From Chitinophagaceae bacterium (lineage in GTDB: Bacteria > Bacteroidota > Bacteroidia > Chitinophagales > Chitinophagaceae), in assembly GCA_016720825.1 (NCBI GenBank), contig JADKJV010000009.1, positions 105,358 to 169,357 of the forward strand: 64,000 nucleotides of DNA, written 5' to 3'. The notes below the pieces were generated by a model. That model had not been told where the DNA came from. It ran no database searches and worked only from the letters and a program-made list of their open reading frames with translations. Both the position numbers and the translations under genes were made by a program. Shown one piece after another: positions 26,323 through 35,052 of this stretch (the stretch's first letter is position 1; each line of letters opens with the position of its first letter).

Positions 26323-27582
26323 ATGAAATCATTTTGCAATCTCATATTGATACTATTATACCCTGTGATAAGCTTTGCACAGGAAGTAAAATTTTCAACT
26401 GAACAGTATAAAAAGGATTTTGATTATTTCTGGACAAGCATCAATGACGAGTATTGCTATTTCAATAAAAAACAAACAGACTGGAACAGGGTAAAACAAG
26501 TGTATGCTCCCATGATAGATACAGTTAAAAGCAGGAATGCTTTTGTGGGTGTGCTTGAGAAAGTGTTATATGAACTGTACGACCATCATTGTAATTTCAA
26601 TACCAACACAGATCTATCAAGAAGGCTGGTGCCTACCGGTACGGATGTGTGGGCTGAATATGTTGATGGGAAACCTATCATCTCAGAAGTCAGGAAAAAT
26701 TCGGGAGCAGCAGCAGAAGGAATTGCTGCAGGTATGGAAATAGTATCCGTGAATGGGGTTCCTGTTGAAACAGCTGTCCAGGTATTTATGCCAAAATGTT
26801 TACAACAACCGGATATCGAAGCAAAAAGTTTTGCATTGCGTTTATTGCTGGCGGGTAACCATATCCTGCCCAGGGTATTCTCACTCAAATATGAAGACAA
26901 AGTGCGCGACTATTTCCCTGACAAAAATGGCATGCAGCTGGAGCATATTACCTATACCAGTAAAGTAGAAACAAAAATGTATGGTAATACCGGTTATATC
27001 AGGATAAATAATTGCTTATACGATAACGATCTGGTCTCTGCATTCGATAGTGCTATGCTGTCTATGGACAAAAGCAACGCATTGATTTTAGATCTCCGGG
27101 AAACGCCCAGTGGTGGTAACACGTCAGTAGCCAGAGCGATACTTGGCTGGTTTATAAGTAAAGAACAGTTTTATCAAAAGCATGAATATTATGCAGAGGA
27201 AAAGCAGTTTGGCGTAAAAACGAAGCTGGGAAGAAATTGTATCCCCAGAGCGGGAAAGTATTATGACAAACCACTGGTAATATTAGTAAATCACTGGACG
27301 GGCAGTATTGCAGAAGGCATTACTATTGGCTTCGATGCATTCAAACGTCCGAATACAAAAATCATAGGTACTGCCATGGCCCGGCTGAACGGTGCCGTAT
27401 ATTCCTACGAAATGCCTGAAACGAAAATTCATTTTTCATTTACTGCTGAACGGCTGTATCATATCAATGGCCTGCCCCGGGAGCAATATGTACCGCAAAT
27501 TGTGATTGATATGATGAAAACAAAAAATAATCCTGGATCAGATGTGTTTATTACAGCCGCCTTAAAGTTTTTACGGGATTAG
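26323..27582 (+). CDS. S41-family peptidase-like secreted protein with PDZ domain
   Basis: A 419-residue exported protein with a signal peptide (residues 1-19, ending SFAQ). An N-terminal helical region contains YDHHCNF at 86-92, which sits where S41/tricorn-type proteases have their DGH motif. A PDZ-like domain follows (about 105-160, GIAAGMEIVSVNGVPV). The S41 core has RINNCLYD, LILDLRETPSGG and the nucleophile-like Ser328 in HWTGSIAEG. The Lys of C-terminal processing proteases (GKG region) is not seen; GTAMARLNGAV stands there instead. It may be a tricorn-like Ser/His enzyme or an inactive relative. It is a single-gene unit flanked by repeats. Confidence 0.75.
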   Translation: MKSFCNLILILLYPVISFAQEVKFSTEQYKKDFDYFWTSINDEYCYFNKKQTDWNRVKQVYAPMIDTVKSRNAFVGVLEKVLYELYDHHCNFNTNTDLSRRLVPTGTDVWAEYVDGKPIISEVRKNSGAAAEGIAAGMEIVSVNGVPVETAVQVFMPKCLQQPDIEAKSFALRLLLAGNHILPRVFSLKYEDKVRDYFPDKNGMQLEHITYTSKVETKMYGNTGYIRINNCLYDNDLVSAFDSAMLSMDKSNALILDLRETPSGGNTSVARAILGWFISKEQFYQKHEYYAEEKQFGVKTKLGRNCIPRAGKYYDKPLVILVNHWTGSIAEGITIGFDAFKRPNTKIIGTAMARLNGAVYSYEMPETKIHFSFTAERLYHINGLPREQYVPQIVIDMMKTKNNPGSDVFITAALKFLRD

Positions 27583-27615
27583 TATTCCAAGTAAATTTAT
27601 TTAAAGAATAAAACC

Positions 27616-28028
27616 ATGTCCCCAGCGGATACTCCGGCAAACCACTCTGGCAAAAACTCGGCATCAAACCTTCCACGCGGTTGATGGTATTTAATCCGCC
27701 TGAAGATTACATGGAATTATTAGGAACTGACTGCACCCAGCAACTGGTACAATCTAAACCGGATATCGTTCATGCATTTACTGATACACAAAAAACATTT
27801 TTGGCCACCATGAAAAAGCTGGAAAAAATGTACAGGCAAAATACGAGGCTGATCATCTGGATTTCCTGGTATAAAAAATCAGCCGCCCAGAAATCAGACA
27901 TGACGGAAGATATCATCCGCAACCATGCACTGGCTAACGGGCTGGTGGATGTGAAAGTATGTTCTGTGAGTGAAGACTGGAGCGGATTGAAACTTGTTGT
28001 GCCGTTAAATAAACGATACGCGGAATGA
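27616..28028 (+). CDS. DUF3052-family protein, frameshifted near its start
   Basis: The clear coding frame is 27625-28028. Read from GGATACTCC it gives GYSGKPLWQKLGIKP, then LMVFNPPEDYMELLG, IIWISWYKKSAAQKSDMTED and GLVDVKVCSVSEDWSGLKLV. These are the family hallmarks (a small alpha/beta protein of unknown function). This frame has no ATG before residue 20 or so. The ATG at 27616 reads M-S-P-A-D and would join the frame as M-S-P-A-G-Y if one more G were present at 27627-27628. A lost G is therefore likely. As given, only a start at the internal ATG (27681) would be in frame, which loses about 20 residues. Confidence 0.7.
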
Positions 28029-28124
28029 CCTAGTTTTACCAGAAGCTACCTCAAAAGTCAGGATGCAGTCTCCTCACTTTGTAGATAGCTTTTAATTTCC
28101 TGAACTTCAACTCTGCAAACCCAG

Positions 28125-28165
28125 GTTAGGTGTTTGGAATTTGGGTTTTGGATTTTGGATTTTTT
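28125..28165. repeat. Short TTTTGGA heptamer run upstream of queA
   Basis: In the gap 28029-28262 the sequence steps through TTTGGAA, TTTGGGT, TTTGGAT, TTTGGAT with 7-bp spacing before a T8 run. It resembles the other heptamer arrays of the window but is short. A mirrored AAATCCA/AAATTCC run occurs at about 31984-32012. Confidence 0.5.
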
Positions 28166-28238
28166 TTACTCTTGAGATAGCTTTTTGTTATAACTAGTCT
28201 GCGATTAAACGCAGCAAATATTTAAAATCTTAATTTTA

Positions 28239-28255
28239 CCCGGCAGTTGGCCGGG
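28239..28255 (+). promoter_or_regulatory. Hairpin in the queA leader
   Basis: CCCGGC and GCCGGG separated by five bases lie 8 bp before the queA ATG. The stem would occlude the ribosome-binding region. No preQ1-riboswitch features (an A-rich tail and a pseudoknot-able loop) are visible, so a role in translation is only inferred. Confidence 0.3.
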
Positions 28256-28262
28256 CTACATT

Positions 28263-29498
28263 ATGCACCCACGGGAAATTTCCATCCACAACTACACCTA
28301 TTCATTGCCCGATCACCGCATCGCACACCATCCGTTGGCAGAAAGGGACCAGTCGAAACTGCTGGTGTACCAGGGTGGAAAAATTACAGATGACCAATAC
28401 AGTCATTTAGCCAGCTGCCTCCCCGGGGATTCTCTCATTTTATTCAATAACACCAAAGTGGTGGAAGCGCGGCTCCTTTTTCAAAAAAGCAGTGGCGCCC
28501 ATATTGAAATTTTCTGCCTCGCACCGCTTGAACAATATGCCGACATTACCACGGCCCTGCAAACCAGACAGGAAGTGCTTTGGCAATGCCTGGTCGGCGG
28601 GGCTTCCAAATGGAAACCAGGACAGGTTTTGGAAAAGGAGATTCACTGGCAGGGACAAACCGGAATCTTATCGGCACACTTTGCAGAGAAAAAACCTGAT
28701 TCATTTATCATCCGGCTTTCCTGGGACCTGCCTGCACTCAGCTTTGCAGAAGTGCTGCATGCTGCCGGTGCTATCCCGCTGCCGCCTTATATCAAACGCA
28801 AAGCAGAATTGGATGATGCCAACCGCTACCAGACCATTTATGCAAAGGAAGAAGGTTCTGTTGCCGCCCCAACAGCCGGATTACATTTCACTGAATCGCT
28901 CATGCAGTCACTGCAGCAAAAAAACATCCAGCCCGGTTACCTCACACTCCATGTAGGTGCGGGCACCTTCAAACCGGTGTCTGCAGATACGATGGACGGT
29001 CACCTGATGCATGCCGAATGGATGGATGTACCAATTGATCTTATCCGGCAAATACAATCCACACCCATTGAAAAAATAACGACTGTCGGTACTACTTCCA
29101 TGCGCACGCTGGAATCATTATACTGGCTGGGTGTAAAAATAATTTCTGCTAAAACAGATTCAGCGGTCCCTCCCACCCTAGATCAATGGGAAATATATGA
29201 TACCCTGCCACAGGATATCCCTGCTGCTGAAGCACTGCCTGCATTGATCAAATGGATGGGAAAAAATAAACTGAACAGGCTGGTCACCCCTACCCGGTTG
29301 TTAATAGCACCGGGTTATACATTCCGCTGTTGCCGGAGACTGGTTACGAATTTCCACCAGCCGGCTTCGACCTTATTACTGCTGGTGGCGGCATTAACCG
29401 GTGATGCATGGAAACAAATCTATACCCATGCGCTCGCCGGGGAATACAGGTTCCTGAGTTACGGGGATGGCTGTTTGCTCGACGCAAACCCCTTATGA
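28263..29498 (+). CDS. queA: S-adenosylmethionine:tRNA ribosyltransferase-isomerase QueA
   Basis: A 411-residue enzyme that transfers the ribosyl part of SAM to preQ1 in tRNA, giving epoxyqueuosine. Family motifs in order are YSLPDHRIAHHPLAERDQSKLL, LILFNNTKVVEARL, HAAGAIPLPPYIKR, YQTIYAKEEGSVAAPTAGLHFT, TLHVGAGTFKPV and TNFHQPASTLLLLVAALTG. The length is a little over the E. coli enzyme (356) because of extra residues in the middle. The start MHPREISIHNY at 28263 fits. Its 3' end overlaps the convergent histidine kinase by 6 bp. Confidence 0.94.
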   Translation: MHPREISIHNYTYSLPDHRIAHHPLAERDQSKLLVYQGGKITDDQYSHLASCLPGDSLILFNNTKVVEARLLFQKSSGAHIEIFCLAPLEQYADITTALQTRQEVLWQCLVGGASKWKPGQVLEKEIHWQGQTGILSAHFAEKKPDSFIIRLSWDLPALSFAEVLHAAGAIPLPPYIKRKAELDDANRYQTIYAKEEGSVAAPTAGLHFTESLMQSLQQKNIQPGYLTLHVGAGTFKPVSADTMDGHLMHAEWMDVPIDLIRQIQSTPIEKITTVGTTSMRTLESLYWLGVKIISAKTDSAVPPTLDQWEIYDTLPQDIPAAEALPALIKWMGKNKLNRLVTPTRLLIAPGYTFRCCRRLVTNFHQPASTLLLLVAALTGDAWKQIYTHALAGEYRFLSYGDGCLLDANPL

Positions 29499-30851
29499 TT
29501 TTGAAAGCGGGATCTCCAGTGTAAACGTACTGCCCTTACCCAATGTACTTTCTGCTTTGATAGAACCATTGTGTGCTTCCGCCATGGTTTTTACGTAGCT
29601 GAGTCCGAGACCGAAACCTTTTACATTATGGATGTTGCCGGTATGCGCGCGGTAAAAACGCTCAAAGATTTTCTTGAGTGTATCGCGGTTCATACCGATA
29701 CCATTATCTTCTATGCGGAATATAAAATGTTTGGCTGTATTGGAAGTCGTGATCTTTATCTGTGGCGGTACATTTTCCTTTGCATATTTCACCGCATTAT
29801 CAATCAGGTTATTCACCAGGTTGGAGAAATGCACTTCATCCCCGTCAATCATATCCTTCTCTGCATTCAGGTAGAGATCCACTTTACCCTGTTTGCTTTC
29901 AAGCTGTAATACAAAATTATCTGCCACATCTTTCACGATCTCGTGTGCATACAATGGTTTCAGGTTGAGATCCACTTCCTGCTTTTCCAGCTGAGATGCT
30001 TTCAGGATTGTTTCCACCTGCCGGTTCATCCGCTGGTTTTCTTCCTTGATGATACCGCTGAAGTAAGCCATTTTCGCCCGGTCCTGGATCACTTTCTCAT
30101 TCCGCATGGCATCCACCGCCAGCGATATCGTGGCAATGGGCGTTTTGAATTCATGCGTCATTTTATTGATGAAATCGTTTTTGATCTCACCCAGTTTTGT
30201 CTGTCGCAGCATCGTGCGTACCATGAGGTAAAACGCAGCCAGGATGATCAATGTAAAAAAAGCCGAAGTGATGATCCGCCATTTCAGTGATTTGAAAACA
30301 AGACTTTTAATGCCGGGCAGCACTACGATCAGCATTTCATCCGGTGACAGGTTTTCGCCGGCTGTGCCGCTGGGTGGCGTTAAAGGATAAAAAAAACGTT
30401 TATTGCGGACCGTATCATCATAATACGCAATGAAGTTCTCAGATTTCTTTTCGAAATAATTATCAATGCCGTTTTTCCCAAAGGAGGCGATACCAAATTC
30501 AAACTGGATATCCTTCAGGTCATTCTGCACAAATGCTGCCACCAGTTTTTTCTTAATCTGGTCAACACTGAAATTCTGTCCAACGCTGGATTTAAAAAGA
30601 TCGAAATTGTAATCATCGGGCAGGATGTTGAGTTTATTACCACCAGAGGCCACACTGCCGATATGCTGTGAAAGTTCAAGGCCTACTTTCTCCGTTACCA
30701 GGATCACGCGCTGCTTGATCTGTTCTTCGCGGAGCAGCATCATGTTCTTGAGCCAGGAAAGCTGGATTACGATGATTCCGATCAGCGATAAACTGATCAG
30801 CACCGTAATGATGGTAAAAATTCTTTTCACAGATGTATTATTGCGCCCCAA
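29493..30851 (-). CDS. Membrane sensor histidine kinase
   Basis: A 452-residue HisKA-type kinase with two transmembrane helices (IITVLISLSLIGIIVIQL near the N-terminus and IITSAFFTLIILAAFYLM near residue 210) bounding a roughly 160-residue extracytoplasmic sensor domain. The H box is KMTHEFKTPIATISLAVDAM, with the His near residue 234. N box NLVNNLIDNAVKYA, G1 RIEDNGIGM, F box and G2 KGFGLGLSYVK follow, so it should be catalytically complete. No response regulator lies next to it; a partner elsewhere is inferred. The signal is unknown. Confidence 0.9.
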   Translation of the reverse strand: MGRNNTSVKRIFTIITVLISLSLIGIIVIQLSWLKNMMLLREEQIKQRVILVTEKVGLELSQHIGSVASGGNKLNILPDDYNFDLFKSSVGQNFSVDQIKKKLVAAFVQNDLKDIQFEFGIASFGKNGIDNYFEKKSENFIAYYDDTVRNKRFFYPLTPPSGTAGENLSPDEMLIVVLPGIKSLVFKSLKWRIITSAFFTLIILAAFYLMVRTMLRQTKLGEIKNDFINKMTHEFKTPIATISLAVDAMRNEKVIQDRAKMAYFSGIIKEENQRMNRQVETILKASQLEKQEVDLNLKPLYAHEIVKDVADNFVLQLESKQGKVDLYLNAEKDMIDGDEVHFSNLVNNLIDNAVKYAKENVPPQIKITTSNTAKHFIFRIEDNGIGMNRDTLKKIFERFYRAHTGNIHNVKGFGLGLSYVKTMAEAHNGSIKAESTLGKGSTFTLEIPLSKS

Positions 30852-31027
30852 GATAATTAAATTTTATACCCATCCCGGTTCCCCGGCCAAGCATACAAAA
30901 ATAAGTGCCCGGCCCTGTCCATGGCGTTGCTTTCCTGTTATTTCAGTCTATTTTAACGCCACCTTTCGAATCTGGATTTTTTTTACCCGGATTGATGCGC
31001 AGAATCCCATTTATATTAAATTGAACT

Positions 31028-31579
31028 ATGATTGAGCCCGGACCTGGCATATTACTGATAGCTGACCCTTTCCTGAAGGATCCCAATTTCCTGCGGACAG
31101 TGGTATTCCTCTGCGAACACCAGTCTGAAGGCAGCTTTGGTTTCGTCCTGAACCGCCGTTACGAGCAAACCCTGGGCGACCTGATCCCTGAACTGGATGG
31201 CTCCACCATCCCGGTACACTATGGCGGACCGGTTCAACCCGATACCATCCATTTCCTGCACCAGTATCCGGAGTTAATCCCCGGCGGACAAGAAGTACTC
31301 AAAGGTGTTTACTGGGGCGGCGATTTTGATGCCGTAGTCAACCTTCTTAAAAATGATGGCGCTGATGCCACCAAAATACGTTTCTACATCGGCTACTCCG
31401 GCTGGAGTGAAGGCCAGCTCGACGGCGAACTCAAAGAAAAAACCTGGCTCACCGCCACCGCCACCCGGCGGCTCATATTCCACAGCAAATACGATGAAGT
31501 TTGGAAAGATTCACTCCGCCACCTGGGAGGGGATTATGAGATTATGGTGAATTTTCCGATTGATCCGCAGCTGAATTAG
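31028..31579 (+). CDS. YqgE/AlgH family protein
   Basis: A 183-residue cytoplasmic protein of the UPF0301 family. It shows PGPGILLIADPFLKDPNFLRTVVFLCEH at the N-terminus, GSFGFVLNR, VHYGGPVQPDTIHFLH, a FYIGYSGWSEGQLDGEL motif and W at the GGDYEIMVNFPIDP end. The biochemical role is not established. The start at 31028 (MIEPGPG) matches the family. The stop is followed at once by a heptamer repeat array. Confidence 0.9.
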   Translation: MIEPGPGILLIADPFLKDPNFLRTVVFLCEHQSEGSFGFVLNRRYEQTLGDLIPELDGSTIPVHYGGPVQPDTIHFLHQYPELIPGGQEVLKGVYWGGDFDAVVNLLKNDGADATKIRFYIGYSGWSEGQLDGELKEKTWLTATATRRLIFHSKYDEVWKDSLRHLGGDYEIMVNFPIDPQLN

Positions 31580-31740
31580 TTGCCGGTTGCCAGTTGCCGG
31601 TTGCCAGTTAGTAGGTTGCTGGTTGTTTACGTTTTTTATTGGGAAGGCTGTTGGCTTTTGGCTATTAGCTCTTGGCTTATTCGCGTAACGCTGCCAGCTA
31701 ACAGCTAATGAGCTAATAGCCAATAGCCAGAACTTAAATT
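31580..31740. repeat. GTTGCCR heptamer array followed by an inverted TTGGCTA/AGCCAAT pair
   Basis: From 31580 units GTTGCCG and GTTGCCA alternate with 7-bp spacing. At about 31648-31680 TTGGCTT, TTGGCTA, TTAGCTC units follow. After a GC-rich spacer (CGCGTAACGCTGCC) about 31697-31733 carries the reverse-complement units AGCTAAC, AGCTAAT, AGCCAAT, AGCCAGA. The arrangement matches the one between ftsI and murE. Confidence 0.75.
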
Positions 31741-31751
31741 TATTTTTGACT

Positions 31752-31970
31752 TCAGTTAACAGGATTATCAATCGTCACCTTATTCCATTTCCTGCAATCA
31801 CTGCATATCATATACCTGTCCGATTGTTTGGGATCGCCGGTTGGTTCGTCGAGGCAGACGAGAGTGCCTTTGCCGCATTCGGGGCAGGTAATTTTCAATG
31901 TGGGATCTTTTGATAACTGTAAGCCAGCATCTACCCAGGCTTGTGTGATTGCGTCCATTCCTTCTCTCAT
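31752..31970 (-). CDS. Small zinc-ribbon protein
   Basis: A 72-residue protein with two Cys pairs, ITCPECGKGTL (about residues 29-32) and MICSDCRKWN (about 55-58), spaced as in a CXXC...CXXC zinc ribbon. The rest has QAWVDAGLQLSKDPTLK before it and no signal sequence, so it should be cytoplasmic. No specific family is recognised. It lies alone between repeat arrays, transcribed away from yqgE. Confidence 0.65.
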   Translation of the reverse strand: MREGMDAITQAWVDAGLQLSKDPTLKITCPECGKGTLVCLDEPTGDPKQSDRYMICSDCRKWNKVTIDNPVN

Positions 31971-32014
31971 AACATGTATTTAAATCCCAAATTACAAAAT
32001 CCAAATTCCAAACG

Positions 32015-32087
32015 TCTACCCTTTGTGAACTTTGTATAATCTTTGTGCCGTTTGCATCGCCCGCAGAAACGAAGTGAAGGCGGGTGG
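32015..32087. repeat. Dispersed intergenic repeat (CTTTGTGAACTTTGT type)
   Basis: The stretch CTTTGTGAACTTTGTATAAT, TTTGTGCC and a following imperfect inverted repeat (CGCCCGC...GCGGG around 32058-32085) resembles a second copy at 49855-49935. That copy has GTGAACTTTGTGTAT, CTTGTGC and a nearby TTCGGCGGGC. No coding sequence is seen in it. Confidence 0.5.
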
Positions 32088-32088
32088 T

Positions 32089-32115
32089 AAAAAAAAACCC
32101 TCCAATTCTGGAGGG
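32089..32115 (-). terminator. Intrinsic terminator after atpC
   Basis: On the minus strand CCCTCC, a 6-base loop, GGAGGG and nine Ts lie 45 bp after the atpC stop codon. This is a strong rho-independent terminator for the atpD-atpC transcript. Confidence 0.85.
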
Positions 32116-32158
32116 TCAATTGTTTTCACTTCTTTCGGACGTCAGGGTTTTTCCAGTA

Positions 32159-32416
32159 TTATTCAACAGGCACTGCTGATTCAACCAGCACAGTTACCTT
32201 ATTATTCAGTACTTCTACAAATCCACCCTGGATAGTATAATTCTCCACGTCTTTCACTTTATCCTTCAGCACTTTCAGTTTGCCTGCTTTCAGGGCGCTA
32301 ACGAGTGGTGCGTGTTTATCCAATACCTCAAAGCTTCCGCTGATGCCTGGCATTTGCACGCCGTACACTTCGCCGGAGAAGAGCTTTTTTTCGGGGGTGA
32401 GTATTTCTAAAATCAT
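32159..32416 (-). CDS. atpC: F1 ATP synthase epsilon subunit
   Basis: An 85-residue subunit of the F1 central stalk. It contains the N-terminal beta-sandwich domain (ILTPEKKLFSGEVYGVQMPGISG, HAPLVSALKAGKL, GGFVEVLNNKVTVLV) and lacks the C-terminal helical hairpin, as is usual for Bacteroidota. The frame extends to 32440, but MILEILTPEK at 32416 is the family start. It follows atpD after 117 bp that hold 8-bp repeats. Confidence 0.88.
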   Translation of the reverse strand: MILEILTPEKKLFSGEVYGVQMPGISGSFEVLDKHAPLVSALKAGKLKVLKDKVKDVENYTIQGGFVEVLNNKVTVLVESAVPVE

Positions 32417-32424
32417 AAAATCAA

Positions 32425-32531
32425 TTTGACAATTCGACAATTCGGCAATTCGATAATTTTATTTGCCTTCGGCAAATGACACCACAACTTCTTCCTTCAA
32501 ATTGGCACACTGGCACATTTGCACATTGGCA
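32425..32531. repeat. Octanucleotide tandem runs between atpD and atpC
   Basis: Two short arrays with an 8-bp period lie here. GACAATTC, GACAATTC, GGCAATTC, GATAATTT occupy about 32428-32460. TTGGCACA, CTGGCACA, TTTGCACA, TTGGCAAA occupy about 32502-32533. They look like an 8-bp counterpart of the heptamer arrays. Between them GCCTTCGGCAAA forms a small hairpin with TTTGCC. Confidence 0.6.
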
Positions 32532-32533
32532 AA

Positions 32534-34033
32534 TTACGCATTCGCTGCCGCCATCAACCTCTTACCTTTCTCAATTGCATCATCCATTGAACCTACGAGG
32601 TTGAAAGCTGCTTCGGGATAATCATCCACTTCACCGTCCATGATCATGTTGAATCCGCGGATGGTTTCTTCGATTGGTACGAGTACACCTTTCAGACCGG
32701 TGAAGGCTTCAGCCACGTGGAAGGGCTGTGAAAGGAAACGCTGTACTTTACGGGCACGGGCCACGGTCATTTTATCTTCATCACTTAATTCATCCAGACC
32801 GAGGATCGCGATGATATCCTGTAATTCTTTATAACGCTGTAAGATCAGTTTTACACGGTTGGCGCAGTTGTAGTGCGCATCTCCCACTACCTGGGGCATC
32901 AGGATCCTTGACGTTGAATCCAGGGGATCCACCGCAGGATAGATACCTAAGTCAGCAATCTTCCTTGACAATACCGTTGTGGCATCAAGGTGGGCGAAGG
33001 TAGTTGCAGGAGCAGGGTCAGTCAAGTCATCCGCAGGTACGTAAACGGCCTGTACGGAAGTGATAGAACCATTTTTGGTAGAAGTGATACGCTCTTGCAT
33101 GATACCCATTTCAGTAGCCAGTGTAGGCTGGTAACCCACCGCAGAAGGCATACGACCGAGCAGGGCTGATACCTCAGAACCTGCCTGGGTGAAACGGAAG
33201 ATATTATCCACGAAGAAAAGGATATCACGTCCTTTACCCTGGCCATCTCCATCACGATAGTATTCAGCGATTGTTAAACCAGAGAGGGCCACACGTGCAC
33301 GGGCACCGGGAGGTTCATTCATTTGTCCGAATACGAAAGTGGCTTTTGATTCAGACAGCTCTTTCATATCCACTTTGCTCAGGTCCCATCCGCCTTCTTC
33401 CATGCTGTGTTTGAAAGCATCACCATATTTCATGATACCTGCTTCAATCATCTCACGCATCAGGTCATTTCCTTCACGGGTCCTTTCACCCACACCGGCA
33501 AATACAGATACACCGGAGTAAGCTTTTGCGATATTATTAATCAGCTCCTGGATCAATACGGTTTTACCAACACCCGCACCACCAAACAGACCGATTTTAC
33601 CACCTTTTGCATAAGGTTCGATCAGGTCAATTACTTTGATACCTGTGAACAGTACTTCTGTAGCCGTACTCAGGTTTTCAAACATGGGGGGTTTGTTGTG
33701 AATCGGGCGGCCGCCTACTTTGCTAACCTGGGGCAGACCATCAATCGCATCACCGGTAACATTAAACAGGCGTCCTTTGATGGCATCACCAACAGGCATT
33801 GCAATGGCAATACCGGTGTCAACCACTTTAGTACCACGCACCAGACCTTCCGTACCATCCATGGCGATGGTCCTTACACTATCCTCACCCAGGTGCTGCT
33901 GCACTTCGAGGATCAGCTTGTCACCGTTCTCACGGATCAGCTCAAGGGCGTTATAAATTTCGGGGAGTTTGCCATCAAATTGCACGTCTACTACGGCACC
34001 GATGACCTGTTTTACTTTACCAACTTTTGCCAT
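32534..34033 (-). CDS. atpD: F1 ATP synthase beta subunit
   Basis: The catalytic subunit of F1, 499 residues. The Walker A motif GLFGGAGVGKTVLIQE is near residue 155, GERTREGNDL and Walker B RDILFFVDNIFRF follow. The catalytic Glu is in GERTREG, the DELSDEDK segment is present, and the family signature PAVDPLDSTSR is near residue 355. In many Bacteroidota atpD-atpC form a unit apart from the other F-type genes, and that is what is seen here: no atpA, atpG or F0 gene is near. Confidence 0.97.
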   Translation of the reverse strand: MAKVGKVKQVIGAVVDVQFDGKLPEIYNALELIRENGDKLILEVQQHLGEDSVRTIAMDGTEGLVRGTKVVDTGIAIAMPVGDAIKGRLFNVTGDAIDGLPQVSKVGGRPIHNKPPMFENLSTATEVLFTGIKVIDLIEPYAKGGKIGLFGGAGVGKTVLIQELINNIAKAYSGVSVFAGVGERTREGNDLMREMIEAGIMKYGDAFKHSMEEGGWDLSKVDMKELSESKATFVFGQMNEPPGARARVALSGLTIAEYYRDGDGQGKGRDILFFVDNIFRFTQAGSEVSALLGRMPSAVGYQPTLATEMGIMQERITSTKNGSITSVQAVYVPADDLTDPAPATTFAHLDATTVLSRKIADLGIYPAVDPLDSTSRILMPQVVGDAHYNCANRVKLILQRYKELQDIIAILGLDELSDEDKMTVARARKVQRFLSQPFHVAEAFTGLKGVLVPIEETIRGFNMIMDGEVDDYPEAAFNLVGSMDDAIEKGKRLMAAANA

Positions 34034-34200
34034 AATTAAATTTATTTAAGAAATGTGCCTGTGCCCGGGGGCAAATCAGGGTAGTATTTCAGGCCGCAAA
34101 GGTAAGGGTGGGGAGGGGAAATGAAAAATAGAAAATGAGGATTTACCCCCTTTGGCCAACATTGGGGAAAACAGGTGAAATACAGGGGTTTTGGCAGGGT

Positions 34201-35046
34201 CTAACTCTCCTTTTTCCGGATTATCAGCCCGATGGAGGTGGTGATGTACTGGTCCACCTGCAACCTGAGGTGTACTTTCTGCTCGTGGGGCTGGAAATCA
34301 ACCTGGAAATCCTCCGGGAGGTTGCCCAGGGAGTAATCGGTTTCTTCCACAAAATGACCTTCCTGCCTCAGTTCAGTTACAATGCGTTCAATATCCCGGT
34401 GACGGTAAATCACGGTATCATTGTGATCCTGGGTATCGTCATTGGATGACAGGTTATATTCCGTGGTATGAACGGCCCATCCCCCGGGTTTGAGGGTTTT
34501 CAGCTGGTTTTTGAGGAAAGCAAACCCTTTTTCCATATCACCCAAATGCTCAAAAGAACAACTGCTCCAGTTAAAATCGTAGTTGCGGATTTCGGACGGG
34601 ATATGGTTCATATCGAGGGGTATATATTCGACACGGTTTTTAAAAATCTCTTCCTTGCACAATCCCCTTTTATTGAGGGAATCTATGCCGAGGCAAAGCT
34701 GGTCCTGGTTATCCCAGCCCTTTTCAATTCCTTTTTCCGGCAAAATATCTGTTGCTAAAATATCGCAGCCGTAGTTGGCGAAAATGGATGGCAGGGGTTC
34801 GGTGCCCACTGCAAAAGCCAGTCCGCGCATACCCGGACGTATACAATGCCTCTCCCACAGTGCCTGTATCACATACACATACTCCCATTGTTTACGGTGG
34901 AAGTAAGGTTGCTCGCGGAGTTCAGCGCACCAGCGCAGGTACCACGACATACTAAAATCGCGGGCTTTACAAATTTCAGACCTGCGCCTGCCAAAATCTT
35001 TCTGCGGGTATCTCTTCCATTCACGGTTTTTAGGCTGGGTGTCCAT
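34201..35046 (-). CDS. SAM-dependent methyltransferase (putative)
   Basis: A 281-residue cytoplasmic protein with a class I methyltransferase-like core: GMRGLAFAVGTEPLPSIFANYGC is a motif-I-like nucleotide loop, DILATDILPEKG follows, and NWSSCSFEHLGDMEKGFAFLKN and LKPGGWAVHTTEYNL are typical of motifs IV-V. The N-terminal 60 residues (KDFGRRRSEICKARDFSMSW) are less familiar. It starts 6 bp after glycosyltransferase 1 on the same strand, so it probably modifies a glycan or carrier of that pathway. The substrate is unknown. Confidence 0.75.
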   Translation of the reverse strand: MDTQPKNREWKRYPQKDFGRRRSEICKARDFSMSWYLRWCAELREQPYFHRKQWEYVYVIQALWERHCIRPGMRGLAFAVGTEPLPSIFANYGCDILATDILPEKGIEKGWDNQDQLCLGIDSLNKRGLCKEEIFKNRVEYIPLDMNHIPSEIRNYDFNWSSCSFEHLGDMEKGFAFLKNQLKTLKPGGWAVHTTEYNLSSNDDTQDHNDTVIYRHRDIERIVTELRQEGHFVEETDYSLGNLPEDFQVDFQPHEQKVHLRLQVDQYITTSIGLIIRKKES

Positions 35047-35052
35047 TATATA

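Noticed and set aside
28180..28262. preQ1 riboswitch before queA
   Set aside because: Only a plain CCCGGC/GCCGGG stem is present; the pseudoknot, loop and A-rich tail of known classes are not seen.
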